From NCBI GenBank assembly GCA_963675425.1, contig OY776214.1, positions 1,054,001-1,118,000 on the forward strand: a DNA stretch of 64,000 nucleotides. The letters run 5' to 3'. This document shows positions 35,033 to 43,395 of this stretch, piece by piece; position 1 is the first letter of the stretch, and every line of letters begins with the position of its first letter. Below the pieces are notes generated by a model that was not told where the DNA came from, did no database searches, and worked only from the letters and a program-made list of their open reading frames with translations. This DNA comes from Sporobacter sp963675425 (GTDB lineage: Bacteria; Bacillota; Clostridia; Oscillospirales; Oscillospiraceae). Both the position numbers and the translations under genes were made by a program.

Positions 35033-35641
35033 GTGAAACCGGCGTTTGCCCAGATACTGAGCAGTCTCAGGAGAGAAGGCGGCTTAAGCCAAAAGAAAGC
35101 AGCCGACGACCTCGGCGTATCTCAGGCTCTTTTATCCCATTATGAAAACGGCGTTCGGGAGCCTAAACTGGAGTTTATCCTGAAAGTCTGCAATTATTAC
35201 GGCGTAACAACCGATTATCTGCTGGGACGTTCTCAGGTCAAGGCAGCTGGCAGGGAACAGCCGCTTTGCAGCGTTCACGCGCCGCTGCGGCGATGCGTTG
35301 ATGCGGGCTCGCTGATTCTAACCCTGTTGTCCGAAATCGATGACGAGCCGCTAAACGAGGCCGTTTCAAACTATTTCAGCTACAGTCTGAGTTTTATACT
35401 GACAGCCCTTCGTACGCCGATGCGGCCGTACGAGCCGCTGTTTGACGCCGCCGTTAAAACGGCTGAGGCCGGGCTTGTTAAAACGGCCGGTTTGATCAAA
35501 GAAAAACAGGCCGAAACAAATGCCGGATGGACCGATGAGGCGATCCGGGAAAAATATCCGGATTACTACAAAACGCTTCTCGAGCTGGACAACCTGATTG
35601 AACAGGCCGTCTGTGGGATTCGAGAGCTGAGTAAACGCTAG
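35033..35641 (+). CDS. XRE-family transcriptional regulator
   Basis: 202 aa starting at GTG behind GGGGAG. Residues about 8-62 form an XRE helix-turn-helix (LSQKKAADDLGVSQALLSHYENGVREP), followed by YGVTTDYLLGR, the usual domain end. The C-terminal 140 residues are mostly helical and I do not recognise them. It lies 38 nt before lepA on the same strand, so they may share a transcript. Target genes unknown. Confidence 0.88.
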   Translation: MKPAFAQILSSLRREGGLSQKKAADDLGVSQALLSHYENGVREPKLEFILKVCNYYGVTTDYLLGRSQVKAAGREQPLCSVHAPLRRCVDAGSLILTLLSEIDDEPLNEAVSNYFSYSLSFILTALRTPMRPYEPLFDAAVKTAEAGLVKTAGLIKEKQAETNAGWTDEAIREKYPDYYKTLLELDNLIEQAVCGIRELSKR

Positions 35642-35679
35642 TATAGCTATATAAAGTCAGCCACGATGAGGTGCACGAC

Positions 35680-37485
35680 ATGATATCCAGAGATAAAATA
35701 CGAAATTTTTCAATCATTGCGCATATAGACCATGGCAAATCGACACTGGCCGACCGGCTGCTGGAAAAATGCGGCGCGGTTGAGCTGCGCGATATGGAAA
35801 ACCAGCTGCTCGACAATATGGACCTTGAGCGCGAGCGCGGCATCACCATCAAGGCGCGTGCTGTCGGCATGAACTATAAGGCCTTGGACGGCGAGACGTA
35901 CACGCTCAATCTGATCGACACGCCGGGGCATGTGGACTTTAATTATGAGGTTTCGCGCTCACTGGCCGCGTGTGAGGGCGCGCTTTTAGTGGTGGACGCG
36001 GCGCAGGGTGTTGAGGCGCAGACGCTGGCCAACACATACCTGGCACTGGAGCACAATCTGGAGATTCTGCCCGTTATCAACAAAATCGATTTGCCGGCGG
36101 CGGAGCCGGACCGTGTCAAGGCTGAGATTGAGGACATTATCGGCCTGCCGGCCGAGGACGCCCCGGAAATCTCGGCCAAGCTTGGCACCGGCATTGAAGA
36201 CGTGCTCGAGCGCATTGTCTCTGATTTCCCAGCCCCGCAAGGTGACGCCGGCGATCCGCTGCGTGCGCTCATATTTGACAGCCAGTATGACGCTTACCGC
36301 GGCGTCATTGTCTATCTGCGCGTCATGGATGGAGAGCTCCGGCCGGACATGAACGTTAAAATGATGGCCAAGGGCGCGGAATATCGCGTTGTCGAGATTG
36401 GCCATATGCGTCCGTTCGGTCTTGAGCCGTGCGACGTTTTGAGCGCCGGTGAGGTTGGCTATATGACGGCGAGCATTAAAAATGTTGCCAACACGCAGGT
36501 TGGCGACACGGTGACAGCCACCGAGCGGCCGGCCAAGGAGCCGCTGCCCGGCTACATGCCGGCGCATCCGATGGTTTTTTCCGGTATCTATACGGCCGAC
36601 GGGGCGAAATACCCGGATCTGCGCGACGCGCTGGAAAAGCTCAAGCTTAACGACGCCGCGCTCAGCTACGAGCCGGAGTCGTCCGTTGCGCTGGGCTTTG
36701 GCTTCCGCTGCGGCTTTCTCGGTCTTCTGCACATGGAGATCATACAGGAGCGGCTGGAGCGCGAATACAATCTCGATTTGATTACGACGGCGCCCAGCGT
36801 TGTCTACCGCGTGACGAAAACAGACGGCCAGGTTGTCATGGTTGATAATCCCCTCAACTATCCCGACCCCGCCATCATTGAAATGGCGGAGGAGCCGTTT
36901 GTAAAAGCCAGCATCATCTGCCCGCCCGATTACGTTGGTAACATTATGGAGCTGTGCCAGGACCGGCGCGGAGAGTACAAGGAGATGAGCTATCTCGACG
37001 CCACTCGCGTCGAGCTGCGGTACGACCTGCCGCTCAACGAAATTATCTACGACTTTTTCGACGCGCTCAAGTCGCGTACCCGCGGCTACGCGTCGCTGGA
37101 TTACGAGTTTTTAGGCTACCGCCCGTCGGAGCTCGTCAAGCTTGATATCCTCCTGAACAGCGAGGTGGTGGACGCACTGTCATTTATTGTCCATAAGGAA
37201 AAGGCCTATGCCCGCGGCCGGCGGATTGCCGAAAAGCTCAAGGAGAATATCCCGCGCCAGCTCTTCGAGGTGCCGGTACAGGCCGCCATCGGCGGCAAGG
37301 TTATCGCCCGTGAAACCATAAAGGCGATGCGAAAAGACGTTTTAGCCAAGTGCTACGGCGGCGATATCACGCGTAAAAAGAAGCTTCTGGAAAAGCAAAA
37401 AGAGGGCAAAAAGCGTATGCGTAGCTTGGGCAGTGTCTCAGTGCCGCAGGAGGCCTTCATGGCGGTCCTCAAGCTGGACGAATAA
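35680..37485 (+). CDS. lepA: Elongation factor 4 (LepA)
   Basis: 601 aa. Translational GTPase: P-loop AHIDHGKST, switch region RERGITIKA, G3 DTPGH, G4 NKID. The LepA-specific C-terminal domain is present (RRIAEKLKENIPRQLFEVPVQAAIGGKVIARE and GGDITRKKKLLEKQKEGKKRM). Acts on stalled or mistranslocated ribosomes. The ATG at 35680 follows GAGG; an in-frame GTG at 35671 is an alternative. Confidence 0.97.
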   Translation: MISRDKIRNFSIIAHIDHGKSTLADRLLEKCGAVELRDMENQLLDNMDLERERGITIKARAVGMNYKALDGETYTLNLIDTPGHVDFNYEVSRSLAACEGALLVVDAAQGVEAQTLANTYLALEHNLEILPVINKIDLPAAEPDRVKAEIEDIIGLPAEDAPEISAKLGTGIEDVLERIVSDFPAPQGDAGDPLRALIFDSQYDAYRGVIVYLRVMDGELRPDMNVKMMAKGAEYRVVEIGHMRPFGLEPCDVLSAGEVGYMTASIKNVANTQVGDTVTATERPAKEPLPGYMPAHPMVFSGIYTADGAKYPDLRDALEKLKLNDAALSYEPESSVALGFGFRCGFLGLLHMEIIQERLEREYNLDLITTAPSVVYRVTKTDGQVVMVDNPLNYPDPAIIEMAEEPFVKASIICPPDYVGNIMELCQDRRGEYKEMSYLDATRVELRYDLPLNEIIYDFFDALKSRTRGYASLDYEFLGYRPSELVKLDILLNSEVVDALSFIVHKEKAYARGRRIAEKLKENIPRQLFEVPVQAAIGGKVIARETIKAMRKDVLAKCYGGDITRKKKLLEKQKEGKKRMRSLGSVSVPQEAFMAVLKLDE

Positions 37486-37500
37486 AAGGATATAAAAAAG

Positions 37501-37528
37501 TGAGGCGGGATGTTTTCATCCCGCCTCA
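37501..37528 (+). terminator. Terminator of lepA
   Basis: TGAGGCGGGAT (37501-37511), loop GTTTTC, ATCCCGCCTCA (37518-37528). The same hairpin occurs again at 37741-37768. Confidence 0.85.
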
Positions 37529-37530
37529 AG

Positions 37531-37785
37531 CTGTCGACAAAGCCCTCCGGGCTTTGTCGACAAATAAAGGGTTCTCTCGCTGAGGCGCTCGCAAAGTAAT
37601 GCTTTTCGGAAGTGAATGCCTCAAAGCATTGAAACAAACAATTTTCGCCGATGAGACCAGACAACTCGCCGTCATCGCCGAAAATTAAATCGCACGGCGA
37701 TTGGACGTACAAAAGAAAGACAAAAGATTTTTCGACAGTCTGAGGCGGGATATTTTCATCCCGCCTCAAGCTGTTTTGCTGCCAA
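37531..37785 (+). repeat. Dispersed structured intergenic element, copy B
   Basis: Second copy of the 12031-12252 element. It begins with a 14-bp hairpin TGTCGACAAAGCCC/GGGCTTTGTCGACA (37532-37562). Hairpin 1 is AATGCTTT/AAAGCATT (37598-37605 with 37623-37630). Hairpin 2 is AATTTTCG-c-CGATGA/TCATCG-c-CGAAAATT (37640-37654 with 37672-37686). Hairpin 3 is TCGC-ACG-GCGA (37690-37700). It ends with a second copy of the lepA terminator (37741-37768) and TTTTGCTGCCAA. Copy A lacks this inner terminator. The minus-strand open frame here is not a credible gene. Confidence 0.8.
37741..37768 (+). terminator. Second copy of the lepA terminator hairpin
   Basis: Identical 11-bp stem to 37501-37528 with loop TATTTTC variant. 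With its twin it brackets the core of copy B as a direct repeat. Confidence 0.7.
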
Positions 37786-37908
37786 GTCCTTTTGCGTTTA
37801 GGTTGTCGGCTGGATAAATCATCGAACAGCCCCGCAGCAGACGCTACTTTCTAAACCGATGCTTTGTATTGATATAAATCCATAATTCTACAAAATATAA
37901 CAAAACAA

Positions 37909-37937
37909 TTGACAAATGTTCTTTTGCGATGTAACAT
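37909..37937 (+). promoter_or_regulatory. Promoter of the tryptophanase-like gene
   Basis: TTGACA (37909-37914), 17 nt, TAACAT (37932-37937). The transcript would have a leader of about 210 nt. The surrounding 37786-37908 is AT-rich and without features. Confidence 0.65.
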
Positions 37938-37943
37938 TTTAAC

Positions 37944-38155
37944 AACTAAAACTTTAAAAGATTAAAGCGTTATGCAGGAAAGAGTAAAATCGTTAAAGTG
38001 TCTACGATATTCTGTGCTTAGGCTGATTGGCAGACAAAGCCGTGAGGAACAATATAACGGCATGGTTACGGATTTTTCGCTCGTCCTTTAATGAGGACGG
38101 GCGTTTAGTTAACAGTAGTATCGGCGTGTATTTTATAAAAAAGGAGTTCGTGTGT
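37944..38155 (+). promoter_or_regulatory. Long leader of the tryptophanase-like gene with attenuator-like hairpin
   Basis: The leader holds CGCTCGTCCT (38078-38087), loop TTAATG, AGGACGGGCG (38094-38103), then TTTAGTT, a weak intrinsic-terminator shape. A 39-codon frame starting at ATG 37972 ends with TAA inside the hairpin loop (38088-38090), a layout suited to translation-coupled attenuation. It has no Trp codon and no clear ribosome site, so a TnaC-like mechanism is only a suggestion. Confidence 0.35.
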
Positions 38156-39604
38156 ATGTCCACCGTGAAAATGTATAACGGAGAGAAATTACCCCTCGAA
38201 ATGCACAAGGTCCGAATCGTCCAGAAGCTTAGGCTGCTACCTATTGAAGCGCGTCTCAAGGCCGTTGCCGATGCCGGCAACAACACGTTCCTGCTGCAAA
38301 ACTGCGATGTATTTTTAGACATGCTGACAGACAGCGGCGTCAACGCTATGAGCGATAATCAGCTGGCCTCCATGCTTGTGGCTGACGATGCTTACGCCGG
38401 GTCTGCCACGTTTACCCGTCTGGCCAGTAAATTGACGGAGTTATTTGGCACGAAATATTTCTTGCCGGCTCATCAGGGGCGAGCCTGTGAGCACATACTG
38501 GCCAAAACGTATGTTACGCCCGGATGCGCCGTCCCCATGAACTTCCATTTTACGACGACGAAAGCGCACATTACCGAGTGTGGCGGCGTCGTTGAGGAGG
38601 TTATCAGCGACGAAGGCGTGAAGGCAAAAAGCGCCTGTCTGTTTAAGGGCAATACGGATATCGGGAAGCTGCGCGGCGTGATCGAAAAATACGGGCCGAA
38701 AAACATCCCCTTTATCCGTTTGGAGTCCGGCACGAATTTGGTTGGTGGACAGCCATTCTCTCTGCAGAACATGAAGGACGTTCGCAGTGTCTGTGACGAA
38801 TACGGCCTCATGCTTGTTTTGGATGCCAGTCTTCTGCAGGACAACCTGTACTTTATCAAAACGCGTGAGGAAAGCTGCAAGAATAAAACAATCCGTGAAA
38901 TTACCCGTGAAATGGCTGACTTGAGTGACATCATTTACTTTTCGTCCAGAAAGCTCGGCTCGGCCCGCGGCGGCGGCATAATTACCAATAATGAAACTGT
39001 TTTTAAAGCCATGCGTGACTTGGTTCCGCTTTACGAGGGCTTTTTAACGTACGGTGGTATGTCTGTGCGTGAGATGGAAGCGATGACCGTCGGCCTTGAG
39101 GAAACCATGGACGAGGAGGTTATCAATCAAGGCCCGCAGTTTATTGAATACATGGTTAACGAGCTTGACCAAAAGGGTATCCCCGTAGTTACGCCGCCGG
39201 GCGGACTGGGCTGCCACCTGAACGCCGGTGAGTTTATCCCGCAGGTTCCACAGGAGCAGTATCCCGCCGGTGCGATGGCTGCCGCTATGTACATTGCAAG
39301 CGGCGTGCGAGGCATGGAGCGCGGGACGCTGTCCGAGCAGAGGAATCCGGACGGCAGCGAGCGGCTGGCGGAGATTGAGCTGCTGCGGCTGGCGCTGCCT
39401 AGACGTGTTTTCACACTCTCCCAGATTAAGTATGCGATCGACCGTATTACGTGGCTGTATGAAAACCGGGCGCTTATCGGCGGTCTTAAATTTATTGAAG
39501 AGCCGGCCGTCATGCGCTTTTTCATGGGACGGCTTGCGCCGGTCTCTGATTGGCAGGAGAAGCTGGCTAAAAAATTCCGTGACGACTTCGGCGACAGCTT
39601 ATAA
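38156..39604 (+). CDS. Tryptophanase / tyrosine phenol-lyase family protein (divergent)
   Basis: 482 aa, normal for this beta-eliminating lyase family. Conserved: SGVNAMSDNQ, DDAYAGS, HQGRACE, NLVGGQP, Asp223 for the pyridine nitrogen, the PLP lysine (Lys266, in YFSSRKLGS aligned with MSAKKDAMV of E. coli TnaA) and the carboxylate-binding LPRRVFT. Odd: the Arg three residues after Asp223 (DSAR in E. coli, DATR in TPL) is Leu226. It should release ammonia and pyruvate from an aromatic or related amino acid, but indole versus phenol or another leaving group cannot be fixed. The ATG follows AAGGAG; upstream in-frame codons from 38027 belong to the leader. Confidence 0.82.
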   Translation: MSTVKMYNGEKLPLEMHKVRIVQKLRLLPIEARLKAVADAGNNTFLLQNCDVFLDMLTDSGVNAMSDNQLASMLVADDAYAGSATFTRLASKLTELFGTKYFLPAHQGRACEHILAKTYVTPGCAVPMNFHFTTTKAHITECGGVVEEVISDEGVKAKSACLFKGNTDIGKLRGVIEKYGPKNIPFIRLESGTNLVGGQPFSLQNMKDVRSVCDEYGLMLVLDASLLQDNLYFIKTREESCKNKTIREITREMADLSDIIYFSSRKLGSARGGGIITNNETVFKAMRDLVPLYEGFLTYGGMSVREMEAMTVGLEETMDEEVINQGPQFIEYMVNELDQKGIPVVTPPGGLGCHLNAGEFIPQVPQEQYPAGAMAAAMYIASGVRGMERGTLSEQRNPDGSERLAEIELLRLALPRRVFTLSQIKYAIDRITWLYENRALIGGLKFIEEPAVMRFFMGRLAPVSDWQEKLAKKFRDDFGDSL

Positions 39605-39623
39605 GCTTACATATAGTAAACAA

Positions 39624-39648
39624 GCGGCGGGATAAACCATCCCGCCGC
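39624..39648 (+). terminator. Terminator of the tryptophanase-like gene
   Basis: GCGGCGGGAT (39624-39633), loop AAACC, ATCCCGCCGC (39639-39648), then GTTGCTTT. Confidence 0.85.
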
Positions 39649-39716
39649 GTTGCTTTAAGAAGCTTAATATTCAATGTTCGCCGTATACCAATACGTATCC
39701 AGCTTTTTGATATCAG

Positions 39717-40298
39717 CTATGTTTGTTCATAGAGTCCAAAATTAAAAGCATTTTCCCGTATGTCGTCGGTACTCGATGTATATAAAAGAATACTGCTTTT
39801 ATGAAATCCCCGGTATATTGTGAAGATGGCTTTAGTGTCGCGGTTACTGTTGTGGGCGTATATTTTTCCCGTGTGCGAGGTTAATCTGTAGGGGACTATA
39901 AATTCATCCGAATCTGTTTGTACAAGAGTATTTGTACGCAGCATCTGAATGGTTACGTTTAAATGATTTTTTTCAAGTGCAAAGTATGTACGTTGATAGA
40001 CACCGGTGTAGGGGATATATGTAAAAAACAGGACGGTCAGTGCTATTATTACGCAAGGGATTAACGCGAACAGCTTTATTTGCTTGATTCTCACGATAAC
40101 ATAACCCATGACGATCATGGTTAATAGGGCATACAAAAAGACAAAAGCGTAGCAAAGCAGCCCCATTGCTGCACTTGCTCCCGGATTATCAAAGGCGTTT
40201 AACGCATCCCACATGAAAAAATCAAATAGTAGTAAAGCTATACTCGCGATCAGTATTATTAAAATCGTGCCTAAAATTTTCGGCTGAGTTTTGTTCAT
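39717..40298 (-). CDS. Hypothetical membrane protein
   Basis: 193 aa, not recognised. Three strong hydrophobic segments (about 9-30, 41-70, 76-96), then a soluble C-terminal part of about 95 residues outside or inside the membrane. Base composition is more AT-rich than its neighbours, which may point to recent acquisition. No clear operon partner; start ATG has AAAGAGG upstream. Confidence 0.7.
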   Translation of the reverse strand: MNKTQPKILGTILIILIASIALLLFDFFMWDALNAFDNPGASAAMGLLCYAFVFLYALLTMIVMGYVIVRIKQIKLFALIPCVIIALTVLFFTYIPYTGVYQRTYFALEKNHLNVTIQMLRTNTLVQTDSDEFIVPYRLTSHTGKIYAHNSNRDTKAIFTIYRGFHKSSILLYTSSTDDIRENAFNFGLYEQT

Positions 40299-40408
40299 TT
40301 GTATATACCTCTTTTAGTCAGACCAATACGCGCCGCTATTTAAAACTGGATGGCAATATAAAAACAGTAGAAACTCGATGATGAGCGGTGTAAACGCCAA
40401 TAGGCTTG

Positions 40409-40429
40409 GGCGGGATAAACCATCCCGCC
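40409..40429 (-). terminator. Terminator of the 40454-40768 gene
   Basis: GGCGGGAT (40409-40416), loop AAACC, ATCCCGCC (40422-40429). Almost the same sequence as the terminator at 39624-39648, including the loop. Confidence 0.6.
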
Positions 40430-40453
40430 GCTGTTGTCTTACGCGATAGATAT

Positions 40454-40768
40454 TTAGTCGCCGTTCTGCCGTTTTGCAGAATGCTTAACTATGACGATGG
40501 CATTGAGAATGATGGTGCCTATGAGAAGCAGTGCAGCAACAGATGCCACAGCACGAGATGTATCCAAAAGTGCGGACCAATCGTGAATATTTACACGGCG
40601 GTTTAGCTCAAAAAGCTGCAGACAAAGCGCTATGCTACAGGCAACAAGACTTGTTGCGGAAAAGACAGTGTACGTTCTGCGGCCGGCTGTGTTGCGCTGC
40701 ATGAGATTGATAACCGGAAGCGTCCACGCGATCATGCCAAGTAAAAGACTCCCTAAATTCAATATCAT
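40454..40768 (-). CDS. Small hypothetical membrane protein
   Basis: 104 aa from the ATG at 40768, behind TGGAGGTAGCT. Three hydrophobic segments (about 2-20, 34-54, 72-94), an RRTYTVFSATSLVACSIALC segment and a HDWSALLDT loop. Similar small proteins of unknown role are widespread in Clostridia and Bacilli, as far as I recall. Not assigned. Confidence 0.75.
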   Translation of the reverse strand: MILNLGSLLLGMIAWTLPVINLMQRNTAGRRTYTVFSATSLVACSIALCLQLFELNRRVNIHDWSALLDTSRAVASVAALLLIGTIILNAIVIVKHSAKRQNGD

Positions 40769-40812
40769 AGCTACCTCCAAGCATTTTATGGAATTGTTTT
40801 TATCAGCTTTTG

Positions 40813-42426
40813 TTACACTAAACGTTGTTTATGCAGGGCGTTTCTAGCCTGTGCGTTCTGTACCGTATCGCGGTATGTGTTCTCTTCAAAGCTCAGCATA
40901 TCTTCCTGTGCTTTGAGATAGCGGCCGATTTCGACTTTCAGCGTTGGGTCGTCCGTCTGCTCGAAAACCTCGATGGCGGGGGAGACCCCGGCCGGTCCGG
41001 CACGGTACAAAAGGGCTGTGTCATAGTTCGACAGGGTGCCGGCCAGATACCGGTCCGTGTTATACCCGACGACGAGGCCGTCTAAATTGACAAGGCACAG
41101 TGCTGTAAACAGGACGGCTCCGGTGACAAGGGCGACGCGGACGATGGAGAAGCTGGCCCTTTGCATAACGATGACGGCGATAAAAATAATGGCCATAAAG
41201 AGCATGAAAACACTGGGGAGAATGCGCAGAATCGTGAGGCCAAACGCGTCGATATAAAGAGCCATTTTGCTCATCGCCGTTGATATGAGCAGCAGTGTGA
41301 TGAGCGAGAGTAAAATGTTGAATACCTTGAGCGCCGGATTTTCACTTCGCGGCTTCTTACTCAGGATATTGGCCGCCATAAGCATGATGAGATTGATAGC
41401 CGCCAGGCTGCACAGCTCGAAAAAGCCCTGCCGCGCGTATTCGGAATACGACAGCCAGCCATCCGGCCGTACACCGGAAAAGGCTGAGAAGAAGTATGGA
41501 ATCTGGCACGCGATGAAGAGAATATAAAGGGCACAGACAGTGCCAAGTACGATAAAGGCCGTGGGGGACGGCATGATGCGCATGGACGAGACGGTTTTTT
41601 CTGCCTTTTCCGGGGTAAACACGCCGGTCTTTCGCTTGTGCGCGCTGCCCGATACAAGGCCGAACAGGTAAGCAGCTGTTGGCACCGCGAAGAAGCAGTA
41701 CATCAGAAATTCAGCGACTTCGGTCCAGTCCAGCCTCACAAAGTCGATAACCTTGTCGATGAGCCCGGAAAACCCGCCGCTGTCGGCGGCCATGAGCTGC
41801 GGCGTCACAATTAAAAGCGCGATGAGTGCGAGCACGACGCCCAGGAGAATGGAAAACAATTTTTTTCCGTCCGTCTTCCGGTCATTTTTCCGCCATGCAA
41901 ACGCCTGGTACTGATTGAGGAAATTATTAAACGGTATGACGAACAGGACGTTAAGGCCGTCCAGAAACAGATAATTGCCCGTTTTGCCTGAGACCTGGAC
42001 GGACGCGGCGGAGACAACCCAGTAAATGGCGGCGGCAAACAGGAACAGATTGCGAAGCGGCTGCAGCCCGATATCCGCCCATAGCGCGAAGCTCAGCCCC
42101 GTTAAAAGCGTGACGGCAAACCAGAACCACGACGCGCCGCCCGGTCGTACGCCCTTTTTGACGAGGTATAAAAGAACGGTTACGAGATAAACAGCTGTAA
42201 ATGCGGCAATGCCCCAGCCAAAGGTTGAGCCGAGCACCCACCGGCAGAAGAAGTACCCCAGGACAAACGCGAATACAGCGAAGAGCGCGTCCATCCGGTC
42301 GGCGTTAAACGGCTCGCTTTCCGTTTTTGGTACCGGTGCGTAATACGAAAACGGCTGGCCCTCCGCAGGCAGCGGCACTCCGCCGTTTTCCGGCGGAGGC
42401 GTGTCGTTATTGTGATGTTCGGTCAT
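40813..42426 (-). CDS. DUF4173/DUF4153 multi-pass membrane protein
   Basis: 537 aa from the ATG at 42426 (AAGGAG 8 nt upstream, this being part of the XRE gene remnant). Proline-rich N-terminus, about 12-13 membrane segments, and the family block ADRMDALFAVFAFVLGYFF... FLDGLNVLFVIPFNNFLN. A soluble C-terminal tail of about 80 residues contains the YNTDRYLAGTLSNYDTALLY segment typical of DUF4153. Function unknown; such genes often stand beside DUF2975 and small XRE genes, as here. Confidence 0.85.
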   Translation of the reverse strand: MTEHHNNDTPPPENGGVPLPAEGQPFSYYAPVPKTESEPFNADRMDALFAVFAFVLGYFFCRWVLGSTFGWGIAAFTAVYLVTVLLYLVKKGVRPGGASWFWFAVTLLTGLSFALWADIGLQPLRNLFLFAAAIYWVVSAASVQVSGKTGNYLFLDGLNVLFVIPFNNFLNQYQAFAWRKNDRKTDGKKLFSILLGVVLALIALLIVTPQLMAADSGGFSGLIDKVIDFVRLDWTEVAEFLMYCFFAVPTAAYLFGLVSGSAHKRKTGVFTPEKAEKTVSSMRIMPSPTAFIVLGTVCALYILFIACQIPYFFSAFSGVRPDGWLSYSEYARQGFFELCSLAAINLIMLMAANILSKKPRSENPALKVFNILLSLITLLLISTAMSKMALYIDAFGLTILRILPSVFMLFMAIIFIAVIVMQRASFSIVRVALVTGAVLFTALCLVNLDGLVVGYNTDRYLAGTLSNYDTALLYRAGPAGVSPAIEVFEQTDDPTLKVEIGRYLKAQEDMLSFEENTYRDTVQNAQARNALHKQRLV

Positions 42427-42431
42427 TTGAT

Positions 42432-42537
42432 TCACTCCTTAACGTCCCGATATTCTAGGATATCGCCGGGCTGGCAGTCCAGCTTGCGGCAGACGGCTTC
42501 CAGCGTTGAAAAGCGGATGGCCCGGGCTTTGCCCGTT
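42432..42537 (-). pseudogene. 3' remnant of a small XRE regulator gene
   Basis: The minus strand encodes only the last ~35 residues of an XRE protein (TGKARAIRFSTLEAVCRKLD, then CQPGDILEYRDVKE), nearly identical to the C-terminus of the intact regulator at 45276-45497. The helix-turn-helix part is missing; the frame upstream runs antisense into the permease end. Its last codons still provide the ribosome site for the DUF4173 gene, so this was probably the original junction. Confidence 0.8.
42445..42537. repeat. 93-bp direct repeat, left copy
   Basis: 91 of 93 positions match 45298-45390. The two copies stand in the same orientation and flank 2,760 bp containing three genes. Confidence 0.9.
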
Positions 42538-42540
42538 AAA

Positions 42541-43395
42541 TCAGTGGATGTCGATTCTTCTGAATTTCCGTATGGCCAGCGCCAGAAAGCCAAGCGAATA
42601 CAGCGCGATGTAGACATACATCGCGGCGCTGGCGGGCCGGCCTGTGCCGGATAGCCCGCCAAGCCCGCGCATCATCTCACCCGCAAGTCCCGTTGTGGGC
42701 AGCAGGACCCGCTCTGCCGCGCCGTAAAGCGTATGGAACGGAGAGATCAGGCTGATGAATATCCCGGCGCTGAGGACCGGTTCGTTGTTTATATAGGTGC
42801 CGATCATTTCAACCATCCCGCCGATATTGCCCAGTATATAGATAAAGATCATCAGCAGCCCGTTCTGGACCGTTTTGAGGGAAACGGAGCCGAAAAGAGT
42901 CAGGCACAGGACGGCGAGCGGCACCAGCAGGTATAAAATCCAGCCTAAAAAGATCTGAGAAAAATCCAAAGTTATGATGGTATTTAAGGAGAAAAAGTAG
43001 CCGATCAGAAGCAGCGCGGCGTACAGAAGCGTCGCATATGCCGCGGTCAGGACGGCGAGGCCGGCGTATTTACCGAGGACATAATCACCACGGCCCAGCG
43101 GCCTTGAGAGGATGGCGTGTATCATGCCGTTTTCAAGGTCGGCGGCAATCGCGCCCGCGCTGAGCATGATAGTCAGCAGGCACATCAGCATCGAGGAGAA
43201 CTGCAGCCCCATCTGCGTGACCATGACCGTTGCAAGCTGCATAAACTGGCCCGTTTCGTCCTCAATGACGGAATTTTGAAAGTAATACAGGATAACGGCC
43301 CATAAGATCAGGTACAACGCGGTGACGACGCTCATGACAATGAACGTTTTTTTTCGCACCGCTTCCTTCAGTGCCGCTTGGGCTATGGGACTCAT
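42541..43395 (-). CDS. ABC-2 type permease (NosY-like)
   Basis: 284 aa, about six membrane segments. N-terminal SPIAQAALKEAVRKKTFIVMSVV and ADLENGMIHAILSRPLGRGDYVLGKY mark the NosY/ABC2_membrane_2 type. It overlaps the ATPase gene by 4 nt. Its stop lies 3 nt from the inner edge of the left direct repeat. Substrate unknown. Confidence 0.9.
   Translation of the reverse strand: MSPIAQAALKEAVRKKTFIVMSVVTALYLILWAVILYYFQNSVIEDETGQFMQLATVMVTQMGLQFSSMLMCLLTIMLSAGAIAADLENGMIHAILSRPLGRGDYVLGKYAGLAVLTAAYATLLYAALLLIGYFFSLNTIITLDFSQIFLGWILYLLVPLAVLCLTLFGSVSLKTVQNGLLMIFIYILGNIGGMVEMIGTYINNEPVLSAGIFISLISPFHTLYGAAERVLLPTTGLAGEMMRGLGGLSGTGRPASAAMYVYIALYSLGFLALAIRKFRRIDIH

Noticed and set aside
37353..37769. 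138-aa minus-strand open frame across the lepA end and repeat copy B
   Set aside because: It is antisense to lepA and repeats its own terminator-derived peptide twice. In copy A the same frame has stop codons, so it is not a conserved gene.
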